Below, one piece after another: positions 6,742-15,248 of a DNA stretch of 64,000 bases. The stretch is taken from the NCBI GenBank assembly GCA_034409565.1, contig DAOUMS010000017.1, positions 59,227 through 123,226 on the forward strand, written 5' to 3'. Source of the DNA: E44-bin89 sp034409565. GTDB lineage: Bacteria; Chloroflexota; Dehalococcoidia; Dehalococcoidales; RBG-16-60-22. Under the pieces are notes generated by a model. The model did no database searches. It worked only from the letters and a program-made list of their open reading frames with translations, and was not told the DNA's origin. Position numbers and translations under genes: made by a program. Every line of letters starts with the position of its first letter. Position 1 is the stretch's first letter.

Positions 6742-8754
6742 ATGAGTCCAGTGAGTAATCTGGGAATCGCCGGATATATTCTGTTCTGGGGGCTCACTGG
6801 TTTTGCCGCGGGTATATTCAGCCACCGTATTTATCAGCTTTACCGCTATCTGGCTCTGGGCAGGAAAGAGGAAAGTTACCGCCAGCTTTTCCAAAGGGCG
6901 TTAACAGCCATCGGCCATTTAATCGCCCAGCAGTGCCAGTTTAAAAACCTTACCCGGAAAGACCGCGCTGGCCTGGGGCATATCTTCATGGCCTGGGGCT
7001 TTCTCTTATTTGTCACCTACTACTTTTTCTTCATTATCATTGGCTCCGGGTTCGGCATATCTGCTGCCGTGGAGCATAATCCGGTCTATGTCATCTATAC
7101 CTGGATTATGGATATCGTCGCTCCCTTCATCATGCTGGGAGCACTGTGGGGCATTGTCCGGCGCTACATTATCCGGCCCCCACGTCTTGAAGGCCACCAG
7201 ACTTTTGAGGCGCTGGGGATACTGCTCACCGTTCTCATCCACCCCATAACGCATGTGGGGAAAATTGCCACCCAGATTGCCGCCGGACACCCGCCGGCCG
7301 GTCTTGGTCTGGCCACACCACCCATTAGCACCGCCTTCAGTCATATCTATACTGCCGGCGCCTCACTGGAAATGTGGCACAGCGTCTGGTTCTGGAGCCA
7401 CTGGGGATTTGTCCTGCTGGTACTGATTATCATCGGCTATACCCGATACCTGCATATGCTCGCCGCCCTCTTGAATGACCTCCTCTCCGCACCACCTCCC
7501 CACGGCATTCCCGGCCGCATCAATCTTGACGACGAGGCCACTTTCGGCGTCACCAAGATAGATGGCTTCGACCGCAAGCGACTTCTCGACCTTTACGCCT
7601 GTGTTGAACCCGGTCACTGCCAAGAGGTCTGCCCCGCTTATGCCACCGGCAAACCACTTAACCCGCGTACGCTGATTAAAGACCTCAAGCACAATCTGCT
7701 GACCAACGGGCCCCTGCTCCGGCAGAAAAAGGCGCCATCCCTGCCGTTAATCGCCGAGGACGGGGAAGGCAGCATTGCCGAAGAGGTGCTCTGGGAGTGC
7801 ACCACCTGCGGTGCCTGCATGGAGGTATGCCCGGTAAACATTGAGCATGTGCGCCACATCATTGATATGCGGCGCAATCTGGTACATTTAAAGGCCAAAT
7901 TTCCCGATGAATTGCTGAACCTTTTTGAAAATATGGAACAGAGGAGCAACCCCTGGGGCATCGCCCCGGCGGAGCGCATCAAGTGGGCCAGCGATATTGA
8001 CGTCAAGCCTTTTTCGGCTACTGAGACGGAATTCTTGTACTATGTGGGCTGCGCTGGCTCCTTTGATGCCCGGAGTCGGCGTACCACAGTGGCGATGGCC
8101 AGTATCCTGAACGCTGCCGGCATCTCCTGGGGTATTCTGGGCAAAAACGAAAGGTGCTGCGGCGATAGCCTGCGGCGCCTAGGCAACGAATATGTCTTCG
8201 ACCGCATGGCGCAGGAGAATATCAAGCTCTTTACCGAGAGAGGGGTGACCAAAATCATCACCCAATGCCCCCACTGCTACAGCACCTTTAAGAACGACTA
8301 CCGGCAGTATGGCCTTGAACTGGAAGTCTACCATCACACCGATTTCATCCACCAGCTTATTCAAAGTGGAAAACTGAAACTGAATCGTGTGACCGACCTG
8401 GGAAAACTCGTCTTCCATGATTCCTGCTACCTGGGCCGTTACAACCAGATTTACGAAGCTCCCCGTGATGTGCTCGCCGCCGTCACTGGCCGCCCGCCGA
8501 CGGAGATGGACTTACACGGCAGGCGCTCTTTTTGCTGCGGCGCTGGCGGTGGCCGGATGTGGCTGGAAGAAAGCCTGGGCCAGCGCATCAACGTTGTCCG
8601 CGTGGAGCAGGCACTGGCAAAAGACCCGCAGACAATCTGCGTCTGCTGCCCCTACTGCATGACCATGTTTGAAGACGGCCTCAAAGACAAGGATGCCACG
8701 GAACAGGCTCAGGTTCTTGACCTCGCCGAAATCACCGCCCGGGCGATAAGGTAG
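6742..8754 (+). CDS. Membrane-anchored Fe-S/CCG-domain oxidoreductase (ETF:quinone-type, HdrD/GlpC-like)
   Basis: The 670-residue protein has an N-terminal membrane domain of about 5-6 helices (residues about 1-260) resembling the nitrate reductase gamma / heme-b type, a double Fe-S domain (about 280-370), and two CCG domains (CCGD at about 475 with CPHC, and SFCCGAGGGRMW with CCPYC near the C-terminus). Proteins of this build follow etfBA in many anaerobes and are thought to pass ETF electrons to menaquinone. One oddity is clear. The first cluster reads C287-VEPGH-C293-QEV-C297, so the second cysteine of the expected CxxCxxCxxxCP is Pro290. The second cluster (CTTCGACMEVCP) is intact. The spacing to etfA is 27 bp. 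Confidence 0.9.
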   Translation: MSPVSNLGIAGYILFWGLTGFAAGIFSHRIYQLYRYLALGRKEESYRQLFQRALTAIGHLIAQQCQFKNLTRKDRAGLGHIFMAWGFLLFVTYYFFFIIIGSGFGISAAVEHNPVYVIYTWIMDIVAPFIMLGALWGIVRRYIIRPPRLEGHQTFEALGILLTVLIHPITHVGKIATQIAAGHPPAGLGLATPPISTAFSHIYTAGASLEMWHSVWFWSHWGFVLLVLIIIGYTRYLHMLAALLNDLLSAPPPHGIPGRINLDDEATFGVTKIDGFDRKRLLDLYACVEPGHCQEVCPAYATGKPLNPRTLIKDLKHNLLTNGPLLRQKKAPSLPLIAEDGEGSIAEEVLWECTTCGACMEVCPVNIEHVRHIIDMRRNLVHLKAKFPDELLNLFENMEQRSNPWGIAPAERIKWASDIDVKPFSATETEFLYYVGCAGSFDARSRRTTVAMASILNAAGISWGILGKNERCCGDSLRRLGNEYVFDRMAQENIKLFTERGVTKIITQCPHCYSTFKNDYRQYGLELEVYHHTDFIHQLIQSGKLKLNRVTDLGKLVFHDSCYLGRYNQIYEAPRDVLAAVTGRPPTEMDLHGRRSFCCGAGGGRMWLEESLGQRINVVRVEQALAKDPQTICVCCPYCMTMFEDGLKDKDATEQAQVLDLAEITARAIR

Positions 8755-9162
8755 TTACCAGGGCCAGACAGACAAAACCCCTGACACAGCGATTTTTCAG
8801 TTTCCCGCATTTAGAAAATTTATCTCCACCTTTCATGCTTACCCCTGGCTTGGTATTTTGAAAAAAAATGCCAATTATATCAATATGGCCTTGACAATTG
8901 TGAAACCAGATATTATTTTATAGTAAGTTATTCATGATAATTAAAATAAAATCGGTCATTTGACAAGCATAATTTTAATCTTAGACACGTAATTTAAAGT
9001 GTGAGCGTGAGTGACTCTCATAAAACAAGACCTTAGCTCACCATGCTTAAATCTGATTGAACAGTCAGTCAAACTGAAACGCGCAAAAAGGAGGTGATTG
9101 AATTCAATTAAAATCAGGGTATCGGTGAATACTGTATTCTGATTAGTAGGAGGTATAAATTA
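8755..9162 (+). other. Intergenic leader of the TRAP operon
   Basis: About 400 bp without a gene. It is A+T-rich, holds a consensus promoter (8891-8919), and has a perfect anti-Shine-Dalgarno match AAGGAGGTGAT at 9088-9098 with no ATG or GTG at a proper distance. A TTG at 9098 could open a 14-codon leader peptide but is too close to the match. The real dctP ribosome binding site is AGGAGG nine bases before its GTG. Confidence 0.5.
8891..8919 (+). promoter_or_regulatory. Candidate promoter of dctPQM
   Basis: TTGACA, 17-bp spacer, TATTTT, in the A+T-rich leader 244 bp upstream of dctP. The long 5' leader suggests additional control. Confidence 0.55.
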
Positions 9163-10350
9163 GTGAGGAAGTCAATATTTTTTGGCCTAATAGCCGTATT
9201 AGTAATTGTCGGCATTATCGCTGGCGCCTGTGCCAAACCAGCCCCAGCACCAGCACCGGCCCCAGCACCAGCACCGGCCCCAGCTCCAGCGCCAGCTCCA
9301 GCTCCAGCTCCAGCACCAGCTCCTGCTCCAGCCCCAGCTCCGGCACCAGCCCCAGCCCCTGCTCCGGCACCGGCCCAACCCGCAGTAGTACATAAATGGA
9401 TTGGACAACATCATACCGCTGCTGGGAGTCGCTACGCTGAATCATTTACCAGACTATGTAGCGAAATCCAGGCTTCCAGCGTTGGCCAGATAACCATTGA
9501 AGTTCACCCTGCTGGTGGCGTCGTGCCAGCCTGTCAGGAGTTTGACGGCTGTGACCAGGGCTTGATTGACATTGGTAGCACCTGCACCATGTACTGGAAA
9601 GACAGGTTTAACACTGCCAACCTTTTCACCTACACTGTTGCCGGTCTGCCACCCGCAGAATCAAAAATCTGGCACATGGAGATGGGTCTTAACTATCTCC
9701 AGCAGATAATTGATGAAGGCGGCTATGATGTCATCATTCCCGCCGGTGTCATCACTACTCCTGAGATGTTCCTCAGCACAGGTGAGGGTAAAGAGCTTAA
9801 ATCGGTGGCTGACATCAAAGGGCTGAAGATTCGTACTGCCGGTGACGATGGCGTCATCTTATCCAGGATGGGGGCAGCCGTCGTCTTCCTGCCCAGCTCT
9901 GAAGTATATGAAGCCATGCAACGTGGCGTTATCGATGCCTTCCAGCTGAGCTCCCCAGCGATGGACTGGTCACTCTCCACCTATGAACTTGCCGAGAATG
10001 TCTATCTCTCGCCAGTCCGGCAGCCCTGCGAGTGGCTTCCCGTTATGTTCAGCGGGGAATCCTGGGCAGAGCTGGATGACGGCTTGAAGAGTCTGTGTAT
10101 TAATTGTGCTCACTCCGAAGCTTGGAGATACCTGGCCGAAATGACGCAGCTCGATGTCCAGGCGGTAAAGGACTTCCAGGATTATGGCACTAACATTACC
10201 CAGATTCCAAAGGATATCGAAGACGAACTGTACCGGCAGGCCTTGATTCTGTACGGTGAAGAATCGGCCAAGGATCCCTTCTACAAGGAAGTCTTCGACT
10301 CCATAGTCGATTTCCAGACCACCATGTACGCGACCTTCCCACGATTGTAA
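9163..10350 (+). CDS. dctP: TRAP transporter substrate-binding lipoprotein (DctP family) with Ala-Pro stalk
   Basis: This is the extracytoplasmic receptor of a tripartite ATP-independent periplasmic transporter. Residues 1-23 are a lipoprotein signal ending IAGAC, with Cys23 as the lipid anchor. Residues 27-70 are 22 uninterrupted Ala-Pro units, a rigid stalk. The DctP domain follows, with HPAGGVVPACQEFDG, a gate region near EMFLSTGEGKELKSVADIKGLKIR and the family strand VVFLPSSEVYEAMQRGVIDAF. A lipid anchor fits a monoderm cell. GTG is the start, with AGGAGG nine bases upstream. dctQ and dctM follow. The ligand is unknown; organic or keto acids are typical of the family. Confidence 0.93.
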   Translation: MRKSIFFGLIAVLVIVGIIAGACAKPAPAPAPAPAPAPAPAPAPAPAPAPAPAPAPAPAPAPAPAPAPAPAQPAVVHKWIGQHHTAAGSRYAESFTRLCSEIQASSVGQITIEVHPAGGVVPACQEFDGCDQGLIDIGSTCTMYWKDRFNTANLFTYTVAGLPPAESKIWHMEMGLNYLQQIIDEGGYDVIIPAGVITTPEMFLSTGEGKELKSVADIKGLKIRTAGDDGVILSRMGAAVVFLPSSEVYEAMQRGVIDAFQLSSPAMDWSLSTYELAENVYLSPVRQPCEWLPVMFSGESWAELDDGLKSLCINCAHSEAWRYLAEMTQLDVQAVKDFQDYGTNITQIPKDIEDELYRQALILYGEESAKDPFYKEVFDSIVDFQTTMYATFPRL

Positions 10351-10359
10351 GAGCTGATC

Positions 10360-10395
10360 TCCCCTGCTCCGTGAGCAATTGCGCGGAGCAGGGGA
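10360..10395 (+). other. Strong intercistronic hairpin between dctP and dctQ
   Basis: TCCCCTGCTCCG and CGGAGCAGGGGA form a perfect 12-bp stem around a 12-nt loop. There is no T run. It begins 9 bases after dctP and ends before the dctQ ribosome binding region. Such hairpins often protect the binding-protein mRNA from 3' decay and limit expression of the membrane genes. Confidence 0.7.
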
Positions 10396-10429
10396 CTTCC
10401 CCCCTTGGCAGGTTTGAGAAAGAAGAACA

Positions 10430-10936
10430 ATGAGAAAAGTACTCGGGTTTATTGACAAGCTTAGTGACCTGTCAGGCAGGTCAGTGCGCTGGTTAGCCAT
10501 AGTTCTGGTTCTGGTAATGACCATGGAAGTTACCATGCGCTACGGATTCAACCATCCGACAATGTGGGCATATGAGAGTAGCCTGCAGCTAGGTTGTGCC
10601 ATGTATGCCCTTGCTTTTTGCTATGCCCAGCGACACGACGCCCATGTCCGGGTTGATGTCTTTTATTCGCATCTATCACCGCGGGGAAAGGCAATGGTTG
10701 ATGTCATTTGCGGGATAGCGATGTTTCTGCCAGTGATTGTCTTCGTCATCAGCGCCTCGTGGGCGTGGACGCTCAAGTCCTGGAAAATCCAGGAGAAAAT
10801 GGTGGAGACATACTGGTATCCGCCGTACTATCCTTTAAGAACGGTGGTGGCACTAGGCTGGACATTACTTGGTCTCCAGGGCCTGGCCGGAATCACCCGC
10901 AGCTTTTATATGTTGATAAGGAATAAAAGCCTATGA
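10430..10936 (+). CDS. dctQ: TRAP transporter small membrane subunit (DctQ family)
   Basis: The 168-residue protein has four hydrophobic segments (about residues 18-36, 50-66, 92-112 and 134-155) and the DctQ pattern VTMRYGFNHPTMWAYESS, which matches the family R-Y-x-F-x-x-P-x-x-W-x-E-E signature. It ties the receptor-dependent transport complex together in the membrane. Its last four bases overlap the start of dctM (ATGA), so the two are translationally coupled. AGAAAGAAGAACA before the ATG is a weak ribosome binding site, in line with lower expression than dctP. Confidence 0.92.
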   Translation: MRKVLGFIDKLSDLSGRSVRWLAIVLVLVMTMEVTMRYGFNHPTMWAYESSLQLGCAMYALAFCYAQRHDAHVRVDVFYSHLSPRGKAMVDVICGIAMFLPVIVFVISASWAWTLKSWKIQEKMVETYWYPPYYPLRTVVALGWTLLGLQGLAGITRSFYMLIRNKSL

Positions 10937-12267
10937 TTGAATTGAGTCCGGAAGTTGTTGCTGTTGTAATGCTTGGGGCAGTCCTGGTTTTGGTCTTAAC
11001 CGGTTACCCGTTAGCCTACGTGGTCGGCATAATCGCCCTGGTGGTCGGTATCTTTGTCTGGCAGGGCCAGGTATCGCAGATGCTTTATCTCCGTGCCCAG
11101 AAGATAATGCTCAACTACACTCTCCTGGCGGTTCCGCTGTTCGTTTTTATGGGTGTGATGCTGGAACGCTCCGGGATAATTGAAAGGCTTTATGATGTAT
11201 TATACCTGTGGCTGGGTGGTTTCAGGGGTGGACTGGCGGTGGTTACCGTAATTGTTGGTACTATTATGGCAGCAACCGTCGGCATTATTACCGCCTCGGT
11301 CACGCTGCTGACACTGGTCGCCCTGCCCTCAATGATAAAACGAGGTTATGCGAAAAGCTTTGCCAGCGGCGCCTGTACCGCTGGTGGCGTTCTGGGTATT
11401 CTCATCCCACCCAGCATTATGATTGTCCTCTACGGGCCTATGGCAGAACTATCCGTAGGCAAGCTATTTTTTGGCGCTTTTGTTCCCGGTTTCATTCTCT
11501 CTGCTCTTTATATCAGCTATATTGCCATCCGTTCATTTATACAGCCAGGTATCGCCCCACCGGTGCCTATTGAGGAAAGGGCTCTCCCCTTCTTACAGAA
11601 AACGACGAAGCTGCTCGTGGCGCTGGTGCCACCGGCCATACTCATCATGTCCGTGCTGGGGGTTATTTTTATGGGCATCGCCGCCCCCACTGAAGCTGCC
11701 GGTGTTGGTGCCTTTGCCGCGACTTTGCTCACCATAGCCTACCGCCGTTTTACCTGGGACGTCCTGAAAGAGGTCACCCTGATGACCGCCAGGCTCTCCG
11801 GCTTCATTCTTCTCGTCGGCTCAATGTCTTTCGCCTTTACCGGTGTCTTTCTAGGTGCTGGAGGAGGGCAGGTAGTCTCCGAGCTTATCCTAGCTACTCC
11901 AGGGGGCAGGTGGGCTGCCTTTGCCGTTATCATGTTCATCTGTTTCCTCCTAGGCATGTTCATTGACTGGATTGGCATTATCTTCATCATGGTCCCGATT
12001 ATAACTCCTATTGGTGAAGCTCTTGGATTTGACCCCATATGGTTTGCCATCATGATTTGCGTTAATCTCCAGACATCTTTTATGACGCCACCATTTGCCA
12101 TGGGTATCTATATCTGCCGGGGTGCTGCCGACCCATCACTGGGAGTGACTGTAGCCGATATAATACGTGGGGTAATTCCCTTCGTCATTCTTATCCTGAT
12201 TGCCATCGCACTACTGGTTATCTGGCCCAACCTGATTCTGTGGCTGCCGAGCATGATGATACGGTAA
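10933..12267 (+). CDS. dctM: TRAP transporter large permease (DctM family)
   Basis: The 444-residue polytopic protein has the DctM pattern: LVLTGYPLAYVVG near the N-terminus, LAVPLFVFMGVMLERSGI, GTIMAATVGIITASV, a GILIPPSIMIVLYGPMAE pore motif and FMTPPFAMGIYICRG near the C-terminus. It is the Na+-driven transport subunit. It overlaps dctQ by 4 bp and is followed by a stack of three hairpins ending in a terminator. Confidence 0.94.
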   Translation: MIELSPEVVAVVMLGAVLVLVLTGYPLAYVVGIIALVVGIFVWQGQVSQMLYLRAQKIMLNYTLLAVPLFVFMGVMLERSGIIERLYDVLYLWLGGFRGGLAVVTVIVGTIMAATVGIITASVTLLTLVALPSMIKRGYAKSFASGACTAGGVLGILIPPSIMIVLYGPMAELSVGKLFFGAFVPGFILSALYISYIAIRSFIQPGIAPPVPIEERALPFLQKTTKLLVALVPPAILIMSVLGVIFMGIAAPTEAAGVGAFAATLLTIAYRRFTWDVLKEVTLMTARLSGFILLVGSMSFAFTGVFLGAGGGQVVSELILATPGGRWAAFAVIMFICFLLGMFIDWIGIIFIMVPIITPIGEALGFDPIWFAIMICVNLQTSFMTPPFAMGIYICRGAADPSLGVTVADIIRGVIPFVILILIAIALLVIWPNLILWLPSMMIR

Positions 12268-12298
12268 AGGTGAGGCATCGTAACTTTTAAATAGCGCT

Positions 12299-12387
12299 GG
12301 TCACTGGAGGCAGTGACCCGGTTTAAAAGCAAACCGGATATAAAGAAAGCGGGCCGACTTTACGCCGTGCCCGCCTTTCTTTTTATC
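12299..12387 (+). terminator. Triple hairpin with Rho-independent terminator after dctM
   Basis: Three hairpins lie in a row. GGTCACTG/CAGTGACC has a 4-nt loop (12299-12318). CCGGTTT/AAACCGG lies at about 12318-12337. A long stem follows, AGAAAGCGGGC with GCCCGCCTTTCT, ending in a T run at about 12380-12385. The last is a proper terminator for the TRAP operon. Confidence 0.8.
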
Positions 12388-12433
12388 TGACCGCGCTCTT
12401 CTGAAATACTGCCTGACCAGAAATTAGCCTGAG

Positions 12434-12462
12434 TTGCTTATGCCCCAATCCAGCTATATGAT
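12434..12462 (+). promoter_or_regulatory. Promoter of comB-like gene
   Basis: TTGCTT, 17-bp spacer, TATGAT, 48 bp upstream of the ATG. Confidence 0.55.
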
Positions 12463-12510
12463 ATACTGTTATCGGTCTAGCCTGACTAATATTGACTTTT
12501 AGCCTGGATT

Positions 12511-13266
12511 ATGAAGATAGACATTATCCTGACTCCACGGTTGCTTCCACCCCGCCTTGAAGACGCCATATGTGTGGTTATTGATGTCCTCCGCGCCACC
12601 ACCACCATAGTCACGGCACTGGCAAATGGCGCCCGTGAGGTGCGTCCCTGCACTACCGTCGCGGAGGCCAGGCAACGTGCCAAATCAGGAGATAACATCC
12701 CCTTCCTGCTTGGCGGGGAAAGAAGAGGACTGCCCATTCCCGGATTTGACCTGGGGAACTCCCCTATCGAATATCTTGACGCAGGCAAAATGGCCGGCAA
12801 AGTGATTTATTTCTCAACCACCAACGGCACACCGGCCCTGCAACGGGCTTTTCGAGGCAGTGCCAGGCCCGTGTACCTCGGGGCACTGGTCAACCTGTCC
12901 GCAGTGTCCGCGGCAACTATCAAAGCCACGGCCGGTAACGCCATAAGCAGAATTTTTCTCGTCTGTGCGGGGCGTCACGGCGAGCCATCGCTGGAGGACA
13001 CGTACGGCGCTGGATTGCTGGTGCTACGCCTGCAGTCCGAACTGGTTAAATCTGGAACGCCGCCCGAGCTCGGTGATGCCGCTATATCAGCGGCCGAATA
13101 CGCCGGGATGAACCGGGAAAAGCCGCTGGCCGTGCTCACTGCCAGCGAACATGGCCGCTACCTGGAAAGCATTGGCTTTGCCGCTGACCTGGAATACGCC
13201 AGCCAGATAGATAAATATCAAGTTGTGCCTCGCTTTGACGGGAAACGCATTATCAGCTCTGAATAG
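12511..13266 (+). CDS. comB: 2-phosphosulfolactate phosphatase family protein (ComB-like)
   Basis: The 251-residue protein fits the ComB family: MKIDIILTPRLL, VVIDVLRATTTIVTALANGA (metal- and substrate-binding region), FLLGGERRGLPIPGFDLGNSP and STTNGTPALQRA, then AGRHGEPSLEDTYGAG. ComB removes phosphate from 2-phosphosulfolactate in coenzyme M synthesis in methanogens. Many bacteria have a homologue with no other CoM gene, and none is visible here, so the true substrate is open. It appears to be a single-gene unit with its own promoter. Confidence 0.88.
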   Translation: MKIDIILTPRLLPPRLEDAICVVIDVLRATTTIVTALANGAREVRPCTTVAEARQRAKSGDNIPFLLGGERRGLPIPGFDLGNSPIEYLDAGKMAGKVIYFSTTNGTPALQRAFRGSARPVYLGALVNLSAVSAATIKATAGNAISRIFLVCAGRHGEPSLEDTYGAGLLVLRLQSELVKSGTPPELGDAAISAAEYAGMNREKPLAVLTASEHGRYLESIGFAADLEYASQIDKYQVVPRFDGKRIISSE

Positions 13267-13278
13267 CACCGATAAGGC

Positions 13279-13333
13279 GGGTGACCTTCTGAATCACCCA
13301 TTAGAGCATGCCGAATCGTAAAAATGGGTGATT
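13279..13333 (+). repeat. Three-part inverted repeat able to form alternative hairpins
   Basis: GGGTGA (13279-13284), TCACCC (13294-13299) and ATGGGTGATT (13324-13333) are mutually complementary. The middle arm can pair with either neighbour. The larger pairing is AATCACCCAT (13292-13301) with 13324-13333, 10 of 10. It lies between comB and the next gene. Confidence 0.6.
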
Positions 13334-13404
13334 TACTATCAGCACGGCGCATAGTAGATTAAATATATGTCATGAACGGGAATAATGCGGGGTAGTTGTG
13401 AGGC

Positions 13405-13878
13405 ATGAGATTTCTTTACGTTAATGTACCGCGGGTGGCGCTACTCGCCATCATCTCCTTCTCATTTCTATTACTGGGCAATAGCTATTTCACCTTTGCC
13501 CAGCCTGATGACGAGATGGAATTCAGCTTTATGAACCTGAAGATTTCAATTGCTGAAGCGCCAGCCGTAGCTTCAGGACTGATAGCAGAAGCCCAGGAAG
13601 TATCGGCACTCTATGAGCACTATGTAGTATCGACCGCCCTCCAATCCATGAGAGTGCTGGAAAGGGTGAAAGAGGTCCCGGCTATTACCAGGGCAACAAA
13701 TGACATGGCGCAGTTTCCCTCAGTGGAGCACAGCCTTTATCCCCACTACCTCACCAAGCGATTCAGCCAGTTTAAATATACTGTTGACCGCGATGGCATT
13801 GTCGATATTGATACCACCTCTCCCAACACTGTCTGCCACCTTGAGCAAATCAAAAACTGCCTCAAATACATCGAATAA
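13405..13878 (+). CDS. Hypothetical exported protein
   Basis: I do not recognise this 157-residue protein. Residues about 8-31 form a hydrophobic signal segment (VALLAIISFSFLLLGNSYFTFAQ) with a likely cleavage after FAQ. The mature part is predicted helical with conserved-looking SVEHSLYPHYLTKRFSQFKYTVDRDGI and a single pair of cysteines near the C-terminus (C146, C153) that could form a disulfide. TGAGG precedes the ATG. It stands alone between two unrelated genes with large gaps on each side. Confidence 0.65.
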   Translation: MRFLYVNVPRVALLAIISFSFLLLGNSYFTFAQPDDEMEFSFMNLKISIAEAPAVASGLIAEAQEVSALYEHYVVSTALQSMRVLERVKEVPAITRATNDMAQFPSVEHSLYPHYLTKRFSQFKYTVDRDGIVDIDTTSPNTVCHLEQIKNCLKYIE

Positions 13879-14036
13879 AATAACTCCTCGGATGCTGGCT
13901 CTATAATTACACTCTTTCCTTTATGCCCGCCCTCCCCGGCCAAATTTTCTCGTGCTTCATTATTGATACTTGACAGCTGGCGTACTAAAATAGTGGCAAA
14001 CCGTTGGTTTTAAATTGATGAAAGCGAGGTGCCTCT

Positions 14037-15197
14037 ATGATTAACAAAGTCAATTTGTTCATTTCGCCAAACAAGGTTATATTCGGCAATGGCACAGCCA
14101 GTATGGTGGGTCAGGAAGCAGCGCAATTCAAAGCCAAAAAGGCGCTTATAGTTACCGATAAGGGAGTGATGAAAGCCGGCCTGCTGGCGGGTGTACAGGA
14201 TTCATTGAAAGCCCAGAAGATAGATTACGATATTTTCGACCAGGTCGAGGCTGAGCCACCGGCCCGGAACATTGATGACGGGGCAAAGCTGGCAGTCAGC
14301 ATCGGCGCCGACATCGTTATCGGCGTCGGTGGGGGCAGTTCGCTGGATGTGGCCAAGGGCATTTCCATCATGACCAAGCACAAGGGCAAGGTACTGGACT
14401 ATGCCGGACGGGACACTGTGCCCGGCAGAGGGCTCCCCAAAATACTGTTGCCGACCACGGCCGGCACCGGCAGCGAGGTCACCCGGGTGATAGTATTCAT
14501 AGATGAAGCCGAAAAGCTGAAAAAGTCGATTTACAGCCAATTTGTTTTAGCGGATGTTGCTATCGTCGACCCCCTGCTCACATTGTCAATGCCACCCAAG
14601 GTCACCGCCGATACCGGCATTGATGCCATGATTCACGCCATCGAAGCTTATGCCTCGCTCAATGCCACGCCTTTCTCCGAAATCACGGCCATCGAGGCCA
14701 TCCGCCTGGTCGCGGAAAACCTGCCCGCAGCTTACGCCAAGGCGGAGAACATCGAGGCCCGTGCTAATATGTCGCTCGCGGCTACGCTTGCTGGCCTGGC
14801 CTTGAATAGTGCGGGAGCCGCCGCTATTCACGGCCTTTCTAATATACTGGGTATCAAATATAAAATGTCCCACGGCCGGGCCAATGCGGTCCTGCTACCG
14901 TATGTAATCGATTACAACAAAATCGGCGATTTAAACAGGTACGCCACCATCGCTCAGGTGGTGGGTATAGATACAGAAGGACTGTCCCCTTACGAGGCAG
15001 CCGAAGAACTGGTGGACTATCTATTCAACCTGCTTGAAATCCTCAACATTCCGGCCAGATTGAGCGATTATGGCGCCACCGAGGCCGACATTCCAGCTCT
15101 GGTGGAAGGGGGTATGAAGCTGGCCCGCCTCTTCGTGCCCAACCCCAGAAATATGACGGAAGAGGACGTCAGGAATATTTATACCAGCGCCCTGTAA
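14037..15197 (+). CDS. Iron-containing (group III) alcohol dehydrogenase
   Basis: The 386-residue protein is a Fe-ADH. It has the NAD(P)-binding GVGGGSSLDVAKGISIM, TTAGTGSEVT, the metal ligand Asp in DTGIDAMIHAIEAY, then HGLSNILG and MSHGRANAVLLPYVI with the metal-binding histidines. Members reduce aldehydes to alcohols or oxidise lactaldehyde, butanol and similar compounds. GAGGTG precedes the ATG. A ybaK-type gene follows after about 50 bp on the same strand. The substrate cannot be read from sequence. Confidence 0.93.
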   Translation: MINKVNLFISPNKVIFGNGTASMVGQEAAQFKAKKALIVTDKGVMKAGLLAGVQDSLKAQKIDYDIFDQVEAEPPARNIDDGAKLAVSIGADIVIGVGGGSSLDVAKGISIMTKHKGKVLDYAGRDTVPGRGLPKILLPTTAGTGSEVTRVIVFIDEAEKLKKSIYSQFVLADVAIVDPLLTLSMPPKVTADTGIDAMIHAIEAYASLNATPFSEITAIEAIRLVAENLPAAYAKAENIEARANMSLAATLAGLALNSAGAAAIHGLSNILGIKYKMSHGRANAVLLPYVIDYNKIGDLNRYATIAQVVGIDTEGLSPYEAAEELVDYLFNLLEILNIPARLSDYGATEADIPALVEGGMKLARLFVPNPRNMTEEDVRNIYTSAL

Positions 15198-15248
15198 TAT
15201 TGTAAAAGGCGTCTCTGCGGTGTAGAATTGCTGGCTGTGGGCAGTATA

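Noticed and set aside
8961..8990. Second TTGACA in the TRAP leader
   Set aside because: No acceptable -10 lies 16-18 bp downstream.
9199..9445. Minus-strand frames rich in Trp, Gly and Arg or in Leu, Gly, Glu and Pro opposite the Ala-Pro repeat
   Set aside because: They are the mirror of the GC-rich repeat in dctP, not genes.
13970..14000. TTGACA before the Fe-alcohol dehydrogenase gene as a promoter
   Set aside because: TAAAAT follows after only 10 bp and no -10 is found at 16-18 bp.
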